Positions 35,267 to 44,680 of a stretch of 64,000 bases of DNA are shown here, one piece after another. The stretch's first letter is position 1; each line of letters starts with the position of its first letter. Below the pieces are notes generated by a model. That model saw only the letters and a list, made by a program, of their open reading frames with translations, was not told where the DNA came from and ran no database searches. Made by a program: the position numbers and the translations under genes. Source of the stretch: Flavobacterium bizetiae (GTDB lineage: Bacteria > Bacteroidota > Bacteroidia > Flavobacteriales > Flavobacteriaceae); assembly GCF_902804475.1 (NCBI RefSeq), contig NZ_CADCSU010000073.1:1-64000 (forward strand). The letters are read 5' to 3'.

Positions 35267-35665
35267 ATGAAATCAGTTTTAAAGACTTTAGCAATTGTAT
35301 TAACTCTTGCTTTTACAGTAGGATCATGCAGCAGCGATAACGATAATGACTCAAAGGCAGCTTCAAGAGATGTGAAATATGAAATAACTGGAAATTATAC
35401 AGGAAGTGTGTCTGTATTTTATTTTGAAAAAGGCGGAAATGCATTAAACGAAGATATCACTAAACTTCCATGGACAAAAGAATTTACTGCTGATGCAAAA
35501 TCTTTAGGAGCGTCATTAAGCGCAAGTGGCCACGGTGGAGTTGCAGGACAACAATTAACTGGTAAAATTTATATTGGAGGAAAACTAGAAAATGAGCTAA
35601 CTGCTACAGCAACTAGTGATGGAATAATTGTATTACCTCTTACACCTTATGTTTTTCCTCTATAA
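35267..35665 (+). CDS. Small lipoprotein, possibly regulated by the adjacent two-component system
   Basis: A 132-aa lipoprotein: MKSVLKTLAIVLTLAFTVGSC signal peptide and lipobox, then SSDNDNDSK. The body (30-132) is a single beta-rich domain (KYEITGNYTGSVSVFYFEKG, followed later by LTGKIYIGGKLE). In other Bacteroidota proteins similar EITG(N)YTGxxxxxY sequences form Ig-like/MmpS-like folds; this is tentative. I chose the ATG at 35267 over an upstream frame start at 35243. It has its own promoter with an operator-like palindrome and is divergent from the NarX-type kinase. Confidence 0.78.
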   Translation: MKSVLKTLAIVLTLAFTVGSCSSDNDNDSKAASRDVKYEITGNYTGSVSVFYFEKGGNALNEDITKLPWTKEFTADAKSLGASLSASGHGGVAGQQLTGKIYIGGKLENELTATATSDGIIVLPLTPYVFPL

Positions 35666-35698
35666 GTTTTAGGAGTAGAATTTTTATTTTAATTTTGG

Positions 35699-35735
35699 AA
35701 AAAAGGAGCTCCACATTATTGTGGAGCTTTTTTTA
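35699..35735. terminator. Bidirectional terminator after lipoprotein 35267
   Basis: Perfect 8-bp stem AGCTCCAC (35707-35714) against GTGGAGCT (35721-35728), A-run before, T-run after. It lies between convergent genes. Confidence 0.85.
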
Positions 35736-36326
35736 TTCTTCCAATTGGTGGTTGATCGCTTCAAACTTTTCAATCAATCCATTAATTTTATCTTGTTGTT
35801 TTGTAATTTGTTTTGGGCGAATGTAAAACCAGTTAAAGGCAATCCATAATAAAGTGATTCCGTAGGTTATCAAAGCATAGAAAACAGTCATTCTTGATGC
35901 GTATTCATACATATACAAGCAAATTCCTGCCATAAGCAAAACAAAATACCAACTTAACACTTTCGACTGCATGTATTGTTGCTTTTTTCTAATCAAGATT
36001 AATTGTTGCAAATATTCCTGATTGGTTTGTGTCGAATCTATATTTTTAAAAGTACTCAATACTCTGTTGTAAACTCCAACGTACATTACCATTGCTAAAA
36101 TCGCTAATATGATCCCAATTTTGGTCGAGATAAATTCAGGCTGATAACGGTACCATATAAAAATTATAAAAGCACTTGTTACTGCAAGCAAAATATTAGT
36201 TCTCCACAATGATCTTAAACTTGCTTTTTTAAACTGTTTTAATCTCGCCAACAAATCTTCGATATTGGGTTTATTTACGGCTTGTTTCTTCCATAAATCT
36301 TTAAAGTCTATATTATTGTTGTCCAT
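35733..36326 (-). CDS. Four-helix membrane protein, probable anti-sigma partner
   Basis: A 197-aa protein. A soluble N-terminus of about 40 residues (IDFKDLWKKQAVNKPNIEDL) is followed by four helices (46-60, 71-85, 123-138, 145-165) and a charged coiled tail. The gene overlaps the ECF sigma gene by 14 bp, so the products are probably made together. Position and topology suggest an anti-sigma factor, but I see no canonical zinc-binding HxxxCxxC motif, so the role is inferred from context. Confidence 0.7.
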   Translation of the reverse strand: MDNNNIDFKDLWKKQAVNKPNIEDLLARLKQFKKASLRSLWRTNILLAVTSAFIIFIWYRYQPEFISTKIGIILAILAMVMYVGVYNRVLSTFKNIDSTQTNQEYLQQLILIRKKQQYMQSKVLSWYFVLLMAGICLYMYEYASRMTVFYALITYGITLLWIAFNWFYIRPKQITKQQDKINGLIEKFEAINHQLEE

Positions 36327-36786
36327 TTTCTTTAAATTTTTGAGTCAGTTTTTCTTTAATTCTGTGAATTTTCACTCTAACATTTGCTTCAGAAAGACCA
36401 ATAATTTTGGCTATTTCGGCTTGCTTTACATCTTCTAATTCCAGCGAAATAATGATACGTTCTGTTTCCGGCAATTCGGCAATACATTGATACAAAAACT
36501 GAATTTGCGGTTCTAATGATGTTTGTTTTTCTTCGGTAAGATGATTGGGTAAATCCGATTTAGGAAAACGTTTTTCTTTTTCGATCTGCCTTAAACAATT
36601 ATTGGATGCGATTCTAAAAATCCAGGTTCCTATACTCGATTCATTTCTAAAAGTTTCCAGCTTTTGCCAGACAATAATAAAAGTTTCCTGAGCTAAATCC
36701 TGAGCAACATCATGATTGTTGACAAAACCCATACAAAGCCTGAATATTCTGTCCCAATACGTTTTATAAATAGTTTCAAACTCCAT
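36313..36786 (-). CDS. ECF-type RNA polymerase sigma factor
   Basis: A 157-aa sigma-70 family factor. Region 2 at about 1-72 (YKTYWDRIFRLCMGFVNNHD, then AQDLAQETFIIVWQKLETFR and WIFRIASNNCLRQIEKEK) and region 4 at about 100-150 (IAELPETERIIISLELEDVK, followed by QAEIAKIIGLSEANVRVKIH). No extra domains. It is co-transcribed with a hydrolase gene upstream (3-bp gap) and overlaps a membrane protein downstream. The stimulus is unknown. Confidence 0.93.
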   Translation of the reverse strand: MEFETIYKTYWDRIFRLCMGFVNNHDVAQDLAQETFIIVWQKLETFRNESSIGTWIFRIASNNCLRQIEKEKRFPKSDLPNHLTEEKQTSLEPQIQFLYQCIAELPETERIIISLELEDVKQAEIAKIIGLSEANVRVKIHRIKEKLTQKFKENGQQ

Positions 36787-36789
36787 TTA

Positions 36790-37638
36790 TTACGATTTTA
36801 TAAAATTGTTGATCTGATTTAAATACCACACTTTATCATCATACATTATAAAGTGTAAGCCTTTATTGGCATATTGAAAATTGCCTGTTTTTAAATTTTT
36901 ATACTGAGCATCAATTGCAGGTTTTAAATTTACAAAATAAGATTCCAGTAAAATTAAAGACGGACATTTTATAGCAGCAATTTTATCTCTTAAATCTGTA
37001 TTAGAGAAATCGCAATACATTTCGGCAAAGGTTTTTCGATCTGATTTTACGCTCCAATCTACTACCATATCCAGTTTCGAAGTATCTTCAAGAAGTCTTG
37101 GCATTGTTTTTTTCTGCATATCAGCAAACTGAGTATCTGATAATGCCGTCATTTGATTTACCATAGCTGAACAGTCATTATTTTCTTTTGATTTGAATGA
37201 AGGATCCATCAACGCGCCTAAACATGGCAATGCATCGACCACAACAATTTTACTGATTAATTCAGGATAATCTGCAGCAATTGCCAATGCTAATCCGCCA
37301 CCCATACTGTGTCCAACAATAATTGGTTTTTCTATTTTATTTGCTTTGATATAATCGGCAATTTCGTTTTCCCAATTTTTGAATGTTGCGTTTCCTTGAG
37401 GTTTTACTCCGGCAAAACCTGCCATTGTAAAAGTGTAACAGGTAAAATCTTTTTCGAAGTTTGCTCTGGTTTCATTCCACACATCTCCTGAAGAGGCAAA
37501 TCCGGGAATGAATACTATTGTCTGTTTTCCTTTTCCGGTTTTAAGAACTTCAAAAGGACATTGTTTTGTTTGCGCAAAAACATTTAAACATAATGCTGAA
37601 AATAAAAGGGCGATAACCAGGATGATATACTTTTTCAT
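36790..37638 (-). CDS. Exported alpha/beta hydrolase
   Basis: A 282-aa periplasmic enzyme: signal peptide (to NVFAQ), then an alpha/beta hydrolase fold with the oxyanion strand TIVFIPGFASSG, nucleophile Ser111 in GHSMGG, and the probable catalytic His in GLHFIMYDD near residue 265. The acid is probably the Asp in the segment after strand 6 (not certain). Cys residues at 27, 68, 138 and 155 may form disulfides. The substrate is unknown. It is the first gene of the operon with the ECF sigma factor, suggesting the sigma factor's stress or signal involves the envelope. Confidence 0.87.
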   Translation of the reverse strand: MKKYIILVIALLFSALCLNVFAQTKQCPFEVLKTGKGKQTIVFIPGFASSGDVWNETRANFEKDFTCYTFTMAGFAGVKPQGNATFKNWENEIADYIKANKIEKPIIVGHSMGGGLALAIAADYPELISKIVVVDALPCLGALMDPSFKSKENNDCSAMVNQMTALSDTQFADMQKKTMPRLLEDTSKLDMVVDWSVKSDRKTFAEMYCDFSNTDLRDKIAAIKCPSLILLESYFVNLKPAIDAQYKNLKTGNFQYANKGLHFIMYDDKVWYLNQINNFIKS

Positions 37639-37960
37639 TTTTAATAGATTTAAGTTGTTAAATGATTTAATTCGCCTTTTGGATACGGGAAGTTTTAAAA
37701 TGTTACAACTAAAATGAAAAAATTAATAAAAAAATTTAAAACCTCAGTGTTTATGGGCGTTATTTAACCGCAAAGGGCGCGAAGGTTTACGCAAAGGGCG
37801 CTAGTTTTTTTTGCTCGCAAAGGCGCAAGGGCGCAAAGTTTTTTTCAATATTGTCATTGCGAGGAACGAAGCAACCACATTACAATAAGACACAAAACGT
37901 TATGCAGCAAGTGAGATTGCTTCGTTCCTCACAAAGACATAAAATGAGGTAATTATAAAA
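37639..37960. repeat. Gap filled with two dispersed repeat families
   Basis: After a promoter-like AT stretch (37639-37760) comes a GCAAAGGGCGC family at 37767-37842 (ACCGCAAAGGGCGCGAAGG, then GCTCGCAAAGGCGCAAGG). Then a GAGGAACGAAGCAA inverted repeat follows (37861-37874 with 37917-37930). No ORF. Confidence 0.65.
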
Positions 37961-38005
37961 AAAATCCCAAACCCCAATCATAAAATTGGAATTTGGAATT
38001 TTTAA
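37958..38005 (-). terminator. Terminator of leuS (TCCCAAACCCC type)
   Basis: Stem 37962-37978 with 37985-38001. In minus-strand RNA all 17 positions pair (three G.U), followed by U8. In plus-strand RNA three of them are C/A mismatches. Confidence 0.8.
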
Positions 38006-38022
38006 TATTGGAATTTATTTGG

Positions 38023-40890
38023 TTATCCAACCAAATTAATGATTTTTCCAGGAACAATAATTACTTTATTTGGCGTTTTGCCATCTAATTGTTTTAATGT
38101 TCTTTCGTCTTTCATGATGATTTCTTCGATTTGTTCTTTGGTTAAATCCAAAGGCAATTCGATTGTGAAACGCATTTTTCCGTTGAAAGAAACTGGATAT
38201 TCTTTATTCGTTTCTACTAAATGTTTAGCTTCAAAAACCGGGAACGAAACTTCAGAAATAGAAGTTGAGTGTCCTAATTGCGACCATAATTCTTCAGCAA
38301 TATGCGGTGCGTAAGGCGAAACCAAAATTGCTAACGGCTCTAAGATTGCTCTTGAATGACAATTTTGAGTCGACAATTCGTTTACACAAATCATAAACTG
38401 AGAAACTGAAGTGTTGAAAGAGAAACTCTCGATATCTTCGGCTACTTTTTTGATTGTTTTGTGTAATGATTTTAAGTTGTCTTTTGTCGGTTCGTCATTG
38501 TTTACAATTAAACCGTTATTTTCGTCAAAATACAATCTCCATAATTTTTTCAAGAAACCAAATACTCCAGAAATTCCTGCGGTATTCCAAGGTTTAGCTT
38601 GTTCTAACGGTCCTAAAAACATTTCGTACAAACGCAATGTATCTGCTCCGTATTCGTTACAAATATCATCCGGAGTAACTACGTTATAGTATGATTTCGA
38701 CATTTTTTCGACTTCACGACCTACAATGTATTTTCCGTTTTCGTCAAAAATAAATTCTGCTGTATTAAAATCTTCTCTCCAGGCTTTGAATTTTTCGATA
38801 TTTAATTCATCTGAAGAATTTACAAAATGAACATCAACGCGAATTGGCTGTACATTTTGACCTTCAATTTTATTTTTAGATACAAAAGTGTTTGTTCCTT
38901 CTAATCTATAAACATAAGCCGTTGTACCCAAAATCATTCCCTGATTGATCAGTTTTTTGAATGGTTCTTCGGTTGGAGCAAAACCTTTGTCTTTTAAGAA
39001 TTTGTTCCAGAAACGAGAATATAATAAGTGTCCGGTTGCGTGTTCGCTTCCTCCAATGTATAAATCTACACTTTCCCAATACGCCAAAGCTTCTTTGCTT
39101 GCTAATTCAGTTTCGTTATGCGCATCCATATAACGCATCCAATACCATGAACTTCCAGCCCAACCTGGCATAGTGTTCAATTCTAACGGAAAAATAGTTA
39201 CATGATCTACTAAATCTGTATTGACAACTTTATTATTTTTTGTGTCCCAAGCCCAAACTGTTGCGTTTCCTAAAGGAGGCAAACCATCTTCGGTTGGTAA
39301 ATATTTCTCTACTTCAGGCAAGATAATTGGCAAATGCTGCGCATCGATCATCTTTGGCAAACCATTTACATAATATACCGGGAAAGGCTCTCCCCAATAA
39401 CGCTGACGAGAGAAAACGGCATCACGCAAACGGTAATTTGTTTTTCCGGTTCCTTGTCCTATTTTCTCTAATTCGGCAATCGCTTTTTGAGTTGCTGTTT
39501 TATAATTTAATCCGTTTAAGAAATCAGAATTTGCGATTTCGATATTGTCTTTTGATCCGTAAGCTGCTTGAGAAATATCAACATTAGCGAAGATATTCTT
39601 GATTTCCGGCATTCCACTTTGACCTTTAAAGAAATTAGTAAAAGCATAATCTCTTTCATCTCCGCAAGGAACCGCCATTACAGCACCAGTTCCGTAACCT
39701 GCAAGAACATAATCTCCAATCCAAACCGGAATTGGTTCTTTTGTAAAAGGATGTTCTGCATAAGCTCCGGTAAATACTCCTGAAATTGTTTTTACATCGG
39801 CCATACGCTCACGCTCTGAACGTTTTGCTGTTTTTTCGATATATTCTTCAACTGCCGTTTTTTGTTCCGGAGTTGTAATTTCAGCAACTAAAGGATGTTC
39901 TGGCGCTAAAGTCATAAAAGTAACTCCAAAAATAGTATCAGGTCTTGTTGTAAAAACTTCGATTACTTCTTTATGATCTTTTACATTAAAAGTCACTAAG
40001 GCTCCAACCGATTTTCCGATCCAGTTTCTTTGAGATTCTTTGATAGATTCGCTCCAGTCGATATCATTTAAACCTTGAAGCAAACGTTCTGCATAAGCCG
40101 AAATTCGCATGCTCCATTGTGTCATTTTTTTACGAATAACAGGATATCCTCCACGCTCAGAAACTCCGTTTACGATTTCGTCATTCGCCAAAACAGTTCC
40201 TAAACCAGGACACCAGTTCACTTCGGTTTCAGCCAAATACGTCATTCTGTATTGCAAAAGGATTTTTTCTTTCTGATCGTCTGAATACGATTTCCACTCT
40301 GCTGCGGTAAAAATCGCAACATTATCATCGCAAACTGCTTCGACCAAAACATTTCCTTCTTCTTCAAAAACTTTTACAAGTTCTGAAATCTCAAAAGCTT
40401 TGCCTTGTTTTTTGCAATACCACGAATTGAATAATTGGATAAAAATCCATTGTGTATGCTTATAATAATCAGGATTTGATGTACGTACTTCACGACTCCA
40501 GTCAAACGAAAATCCAATTTTATCTAATTGTTTTCTGTATCCTGCAATTTGTTTTCCTTCTTTATCTACTCCACCGTCAATATTTACACGCGTTGTATCT
40601 TCCGGACGTTGTCCTGTTTGTATCGCATATTGTTCTGCCGGTAATCCGAAACTGTCGTAACCCATTGGATGCAAAACATTGAAACCCTGATGTCTTTTGA
40701 AACGAGAATAAACATCTGAAGCGATGTAACCCAGCGGGTGCCCAACGTGTAATCCTGCTCCTGACGGATAAGGAAACATGTCCAGAACATAATGCTTTGG
40801 TTTTTCAGAATTATTTTTTGCAGCAAAAGTTTGGTTTTCTGCCCAATACTTTTGCCATTTTTCTTCGATTTCGTTTGGATTGTATTTCAT
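38023..40890 (-). CDS. leuS: Leucyl-tRNA synthetase
   Basis: A 955-aa class I synthetase. The HIGH motif is HVGH at 48-51 in PYPSGAGLHVGHPLGY, and KMSKS is at about 729-733 (EKMSKSYYN). Between them lie the CP1 editing domain (TTRPDTIFGVTFMTLAPEH, and later GTGAVMAVPCGDERD with the editing Asp) and the leucine-specific region. The C-terminal anticodon-binding and LeuRS tail domains are complete. Length is within the 850-960 aa seen in Bacteroidota. Strong promoter at 41011-41041 and a directional terminator at 37958-38005. Confidence 0.97.
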   Translation of the reverse strand: MKYNPNEIEEKWQKYWAENQTFAAKNNSEKPKHYVLDMFPYPSGAGLHVGHPLGYIASDVYSRFKRHQGFNVLHPMGYDSFGLPAEQYAIQTGQRPEDTTRVNIDGGVDKEGKQIAGYRKQLDKIGFSFDWSREVRTSNPDYYKHTQWIFIQLFNSWYCKKQGKAFEISELVKVFEEEGNVLVEAVCDDNVAIFTAAEWKSYSDDQKEKILLQYRMTYLAETEVNWCPGLGTVLANDEIVNGVSERGGYPVIRKKMTQWSMRISAYAERLLQGLNDIDWSESIKESQRNWIGKSVGALVTFNVKDHKEVIEVFTTRPDTIFGVTFMTLAPEHPLVAEITTPEQKTAVEEYIEKTAKRSERERMADVKTISGVFTGAYAEHPFTKEPIPVWIGDYVLAGYGTGAVMAVPCGDERDYAFTNFFKGQSGMPEIKNIFANVDISQAAYGSKDNIEIANSDFLNGLNYKTATQKAIAELEKIGQGTGKTNYRLRDAVFSRQRYWGEPFPVYYVNGLPKMIDAQHLPIILPEVEKYLPTEDGLPPLGNATVWAWDTKNNKVVNTDLVDHVTIFPLELNTMPGWAGSSWYWMRYMDAHNETELASKEALAYWESVDLYIGGSEHATGHLLYSRFWNKFLKDKGFAPTEEPFKKLINQGMILGTTAYVYRLEGTNTFVSKNKIEGQNVQPIRVDVHFVNSSDELNIEKFKAWREDFNTAEFIFDENGKYIVGREVEKMSKSYYNVVTPDDICNEYGADTLRLYEMFLGPLEQAKPWNTAGISGVFGFLKKLWRLYFDENNGLIVNNDEPTKDNLKSLHKTIKKVAEDIESFSFNTSVSQFMICVNELSTQNCHSRAILEPLAILVSPYAPHIAEELWSQLGHSTSISEVSFPVFEAKHLVETNKEYPVSFNGKMRFTIELPLDLTKEQIEEIIMKDERTLKQLDGKTPNKVIIVPGKIINLVG

Positions 40891-40948
40891 TCCTTGTTTA
40901 TATTTTTATTTTAATGGAGTCATGCTTTCGCTTACTCAAGTCATTTCT

Positions 40949-40984
40949 AAGGTTCAAAGGTTCAGAGTGACAAAGGTTCAAAGA
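40949..40984. repeat. AAGGTTCAAAGGTTCAG tandem words in the leuS leader
   Basis: Imperfect tandem of AAGGTTCAAAG, GGTTCAGAG and AAGGTTCAAAG between the leuS promoter and ATG, so it is transcribed as 5' leader. No ORF. Rest of the 40891-41216 gap: promoter-bearing AT-rich DNA. Confidence 0.5.
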
Positions 40985-41010
40985 CTTTTTCACTAATTAA
41001 TTATAAACCG

Positions 41011-41041
41011 CAAATTTACGTTTATTGTGGATTGTACCAAA
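41011..41041 (-). promoter_or_regulatory. Sigma-A promoter of leuS
   Basis: Minus strand TTTG (41041-41038), 19-bp spacer, TAAATTTG (41018-41011): both elements match the Bacteroidota consensus. The leader to the ATG is about 115 nt and contains a repeat. Confidence 0.7.
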
Positions 41042-41216
41042 GTAATTTTTTTAGATTAAAAAATGTGATAAAAATCATTCTTTAAATATCCATAAATAAT
41101 CAAATTTGCACTCTACTATTTAAGAACGGAATTGGACTTTTTAAACACTTTTATTGTTTGAAGAATAATTTTACTAAAAATAGAGTATTTTTAAAGATGT
41201 TTTTTAATGTGTAAAA

Positions 41217-41564
41217 ATGGAAAATAATAAAAAATATTCTATCGAAGTACGTCTTTGGATTGAAGAAGCTGACGGTCCTTTTTTAGGAATTGGAAAAATC
41301 TGGTTATTAGAAAATATTCGAAAAACCGGATCGATTACCAATGCTGCAAAAGAAATGAAAATGGCGTATCGCCAGGCGTGGCAATTGGTCGAAGAAATGA
41401 ATCAGCGTGCCGAAAGTCCTTTGGTGGAAAAACTTCTTGGTGGAAAAGGTGGAGGCGGCGCAAAACTAACTGAAGCGGGTAAAAAAGCCATAACCGTTTT
41501 TTATGAAATCGAAAAACGAATTAAAGATTTTGCCCAAAAAGAAACTCAAAACCTAAAGTTTTAA
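41217..41564 (+). CDS. ModE N-terminal-domain protein (winged-helix regulator)
   Basis: A 115-aa protein consisting only of the LysR-like winged helix of ModE (KIWLLENIRKTGSITNAAKE, then MAYRQAWQLVEEMN, and the GGKGGGGAKLTEAG wing). The C-terminal molybdate-binding Mop domains of full ModE are absent. Such short forms (ModE-like, sometimes called TOBE-less) are reported in many genomes. Whether it senses molybdate is unknown. It is 94 bp upstream of a TonB receptor gene on the same strand and may regulate it. No mod transport genes are in view. Confidence 0.87.
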   Translation: MENNKKYSIEVRLWIEEADGPFLGIGKIWLLENIRKTGSITNAAKEMKMAYRQAWQLVEEMNQRAESPLVEKLLGGKGGGGAKLTEAGKKAITVFYEIEKRIKDFAQKETQNLKF

Positions 41565-41658
41565 AATCGTACCCTATTTTATAAAAAAATTAAGCCGAAA
41601 ATATTCTTTTAAATCTATCAGTATTCATTTTTAAACACACTGAATAATAATTACAATC

Positions 41659-44214
41659 ATGAAAATTCAACTTTATATTTTTCTGTTTTTTATAAGTTTT
41701 AACGGTTTTTCTCAGGTAGAAAAGTCGAAAACAACTAGGGATAGCATCAAAAAAGAAGAATTGAATGAAATTGTAATTACAGCTTCTCGCCGTTCCGAAA
41801 AAATAATGCGTTCTCCTATAAGTATCGAGCAGTTAAAATCGGCGGAAGCCAAAATAATGGGATCAGCAAGTATTTATGAAGCGCTTGAAAATGTAAAAGG
41901 TGTACAGATTATTACGCCAAGTTTAGGTTTTAAGGTTATCAATACAAGAGGTTTTGCCAACTCAACCAATGTACGTTTTGCACAATTAGTAGACGGAATA
42001 GACAATCAGGCTCCACATTTGGGTGCGCCAATTGCCAATGCATTAGGCGCCAATGATCTTGACATTGATAAAATAGAAATTATTCCGGGAACGGCTGCTG
42101 CTTTATACGGAATGAACGCTATAAATGGTCTGGCAAATATTCAGACTAAAAATCCATTTGAATACCAGGGTGTCAGCATTCAGCAATTAACCGGCGTGAA
42201 TCATGTTGGTAATATTGATCGGTTTTCACCGAAGTTGTATTCGCAGTTTAATATGAGATTTGCAAAAGCATTCAATGAAAAATTTGCTTTCAAAATTAAC
42301 GCTTCTACTACTGGCGGAACAGATTGGGTTGCAGATGATCGAACTGATTTGGCACCCAACGCAAATGCTTCGACCAATTTATACGGCGCAAACAATCCGG
42401 CTTATGACGAAGTAAATGGTTACGGAAATGAATCGGCAAACAGAAAAACATTAAACCTGAATGGCAAAAATTATGTTGTTGCCAGAACAGGATATCGCGA
42501 AACAGACATTACCGATTATGATATTAAAAATTACAAGACGGATGTTGGTTTTTATTTCCGTCCGAAAAAAGACCACGAATTGGCGGTGACTTATAAAACA
42601 GCATTAATTAATACTATTTATCAACGTTCGAACCGTTTTAGATTGGATAATTATACTTTAAACCAAATTGCTTTAGATTACCATACGCCTGTTTTTCAGG
42701 TAAAAGGATATGCTACTTTCGAGAATACCGGAAATTCATACAATCTTCGTTCTCTTGCCGAAAACATGGATCGCGCTTATAAATCAGATGATAAATGGTT
42801 TGCAGATTATTCGACTGCTTATAAAAATGCCATCACAAATGGAGCTGCAGTTGCCGATGCGCATAAAATAGCCCGAACATCTTCTGACCAGGGTCGTTTT
42901 GAGCCGGGAACAGCAGCATATAATGAAAAAAAAGAGGAATTAATCAATATAAACAATTGGGATTATGGTGCTGCACTTCGCGTAAAATCGACTTTGGTTC
43001 ATGCCGAAGGTTTATTCAATTGGGATAAAGCTTTCTCTGCTTTTTTCGGAAAAATAGACGCAAAATTATTGAGCGGTTTCGATTACAGAAATTATATTAT
43101 TGTACCTGACGGAAACTATTTCATCAATCCGGTAAATCCTTCTGAAAATTTAACGTACCAAAAAACGGGTGCTTTTACTCAATTGAAGAAAGATTTTTTA
43201 GATCGAAAAATAAATCTTGGCGCCACCATAAGAATGGACAAAGCCGATTATTTCAATACAAAATTTACGCCTCAATTTACAGCCGTTTATGCTCCTAAAA
43301 ACGAAATCAGTTTTAGAGCTTCTTATCAAAATGGCTATCGTTTCCCAAGTATTTTTGAAGGCTTTTCGAACGTAAATAGTGGCGGTGTAAAACGTGTAGG
43401 TGGATTGCGAATCATGTCTGATGGCATTTTTGAGAATTCATATACCAAAGCTTCAATTGATAAATTTCAATCGCAGGTCAATAATGATGTAAATACGCTT
43501 GGAATTACTCAGGCGCAAGCTATTGAAAAGAACAAAAACACGATTCAGAAAAACCCTTATACTTACTTGCAGCCTGAATTTGTTAATTCTTTCGAATTTG
43601 GTTTTAGAGGAATTGCCCTGAAACAAAATCTTTTTATAGATGCTGATTTCTATTACAACTCGTATAAAAATTTCATTGCACAAGTCGAAGCAAGTATCCC
43701 AAATACTAAAGATCCTAATCAGATTCCGACCGCATTATATTCTAAAAATTCACAAAACAGATATCGTTTATGGACCAATTCTAAAAGCAAAATCTACAAT
43801 TATGGAGGAAGTTTAGGTCTAAAATACCGTTTTGATCCAACTTTCACCGCTTTAACGAATGTGACTTATACCAAACTCGACAGAACAGATGATAAAGATG
43901 GTCTCGAGGACGGCTTCAATACTCCTGAATTCAACATCAACGGAACTTTAATCGCAAACAATATTTGGAAAAATCTTGGTGCAAGTGCAACAGCCCGATA
44001 TCAAAACAATTTTGATTATGTTTCTTTTCTAGTCAGCGGAACCGTTCCTGCTTATTGGTCGATGGACGCACAGATCAACTACAATTTCAAAAAAACAGGT
44101 ATTACTACGAAACTTGGCGGAACCAACATTTTAAACAAACCTTATAATTCTATCTTGGGAGGTCCGTCAATTGGCGGATTGTATTATTTATCATTGGTTT
44201 GGGAAATGAAGTAA
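41659..44214 (+). CDS. TonB-dependent receptor (possibly metal or siderophore)
   Basis: An 851-aa outer-membrane receptor. Signal peptide to about 20 (GFSQ), plug domain from about 30 to 165 (LNEIVITASRRSEKIMRSP, then VINTRGFANSTNVRFAQLVD and GTAAALYGMNAINGLANIQT), barrel after it, ending LSLVWEMK. No carboxypeptidase-like N-terminal domain, so it is of the classic FecA/FepA-like layout. Ligand unknown; the adjacent ModE-domain gene suggests a possible oxyanion or metal-chelate link, which is only an inference. Confidence 0.86.
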   Translation: MKIQLYIFLFFISFNGFSQVEKSKTTRDSIKKEELNEIVITASRRSEKIMRSPISIEQLKSAEAKIMGSASIYEALENVKGVQIITPSLGFKVINTRGFANSTNVRFAQLVDGIDNQAPHLGAPIANALGANDLDIDKIEIIPGTAAALYGMNAINGLANIQTKNPFEYQGVSIQQLTGVNHVGNIDRFSPKLYSQFNMRFAKAFNEKFAFKINASTTGGTDWVADDRTDLAPNANASTNLYGANNPAYDEVNGYGNESANRKTLNLNGKNYVVARTGYRETDITDYDIKNYKTDVGFYFRPKKDHELAVTYKTALINTIYQRSNRFRLDNYTLNQIALDYHTPVFQVKGYATFENTGNSYNLRSLAENMDRAYKSDDKWFADYSTAYKNAITNGAAVADAHKIARTSSDQGRFEPGTAAYNEKKEELININNWDYGAALRVKSTLVHAEGLFNWDKAFSAFFGKIDAKLLSGFDYRNYIIVPDGNYFINPVNPSENLTYQKTGAFTQLKKDFLDRKINLGATIRMDKADYFNTKFTPQFTAVYAPKNEISFRASYQNGYRFPSIFEGFSNVNSGGVKRVGGLRIMSDGIFENSYTKASIDKFQSQVNNDVNTLGITQAQAIEKNKNTIQKNPYTYLQPEFVNSFEFGFRGIALKQNLFIDADFYYNSYKNFIAQVEASIPNTKDPNQIPTALYSKNSQNRYRLWTNSKSKIYNYGGSLGLKYRFDPTFTALTNVTYTKLDRTDDKDGLEDGFNTPEFNINGTLIANNIWKNLGASATARYQNNFDYVSFLVSGTVPAYWSMDAQINYNFKKTGITTKLGGTNILNKPYNSILGGPSIGGLYYLSLVWEMK

Positions 44215-44245
44215 TTTGAAATAGGGAACTTAACTATTGACATTC

Positions 44246-44560
44246 ACCGCAAAGAGCGCAAAGTTTTTTAAATTTTGAAGGTTTTGTAAAAACACAAAGT
44301 TCGCAAAGCTGGATGTTAATTAACTTTGTGTGAGTCTTTGTATAATCTGTAGTAAATTTTTCTAAGTTCTATTTTCCCCAAAGCTTTGCGAACTTTGCCT
44401 TTTTCAACATAATCTAAACACAATCTGTTATAAAGACTTTGCGCACTTTGCGGTAAAATCAAATTTTAAGATCAACAATTGCAAAGCTTGAGAACTAAGC
44501 TTTTTATTTTCTTTACGACTTTGCGTCTTTGCGAGATTAAAAAATAAAGCTTTGCGGCTA
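44246..44560. repeat. GCAAAG-family inverted-repeat block
   Basis: Outer arms ACCGCAAAGAGCGCAAAGT (44246-44264) and ACTTTGCGCACTTTGCGGT (44436-44454), complementary with one mismatch, 171 bp apart. Nested arms ACAAAGTTCGCAAAGC near 44296 and GCTTTGCGAACTTTG near 44383. Further words at 44518-44555 (GACTTTGCGTCTTTGCGAG). The remainder of the 44215-44680 gap holds no ORF. Confidence 0.75.
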
Positions 44561-44680
44561 AATAAACTTTTTATTCAACATCTAATTGTACATTTATGGT
44601 ACGAAAGTCAAAACTTTGATCGTTATTAACTTCAAATAAAGAAATTCTTTATTATTTTTACCACATAATTTAAGCAAACT

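Noticed and set aside
36313..36326. Overlap of sigma and membrane-protein genes considered as a frameshift
   Set aside because: Both frames carry complete domains with their own start and stop; it is a normal translational overlap.
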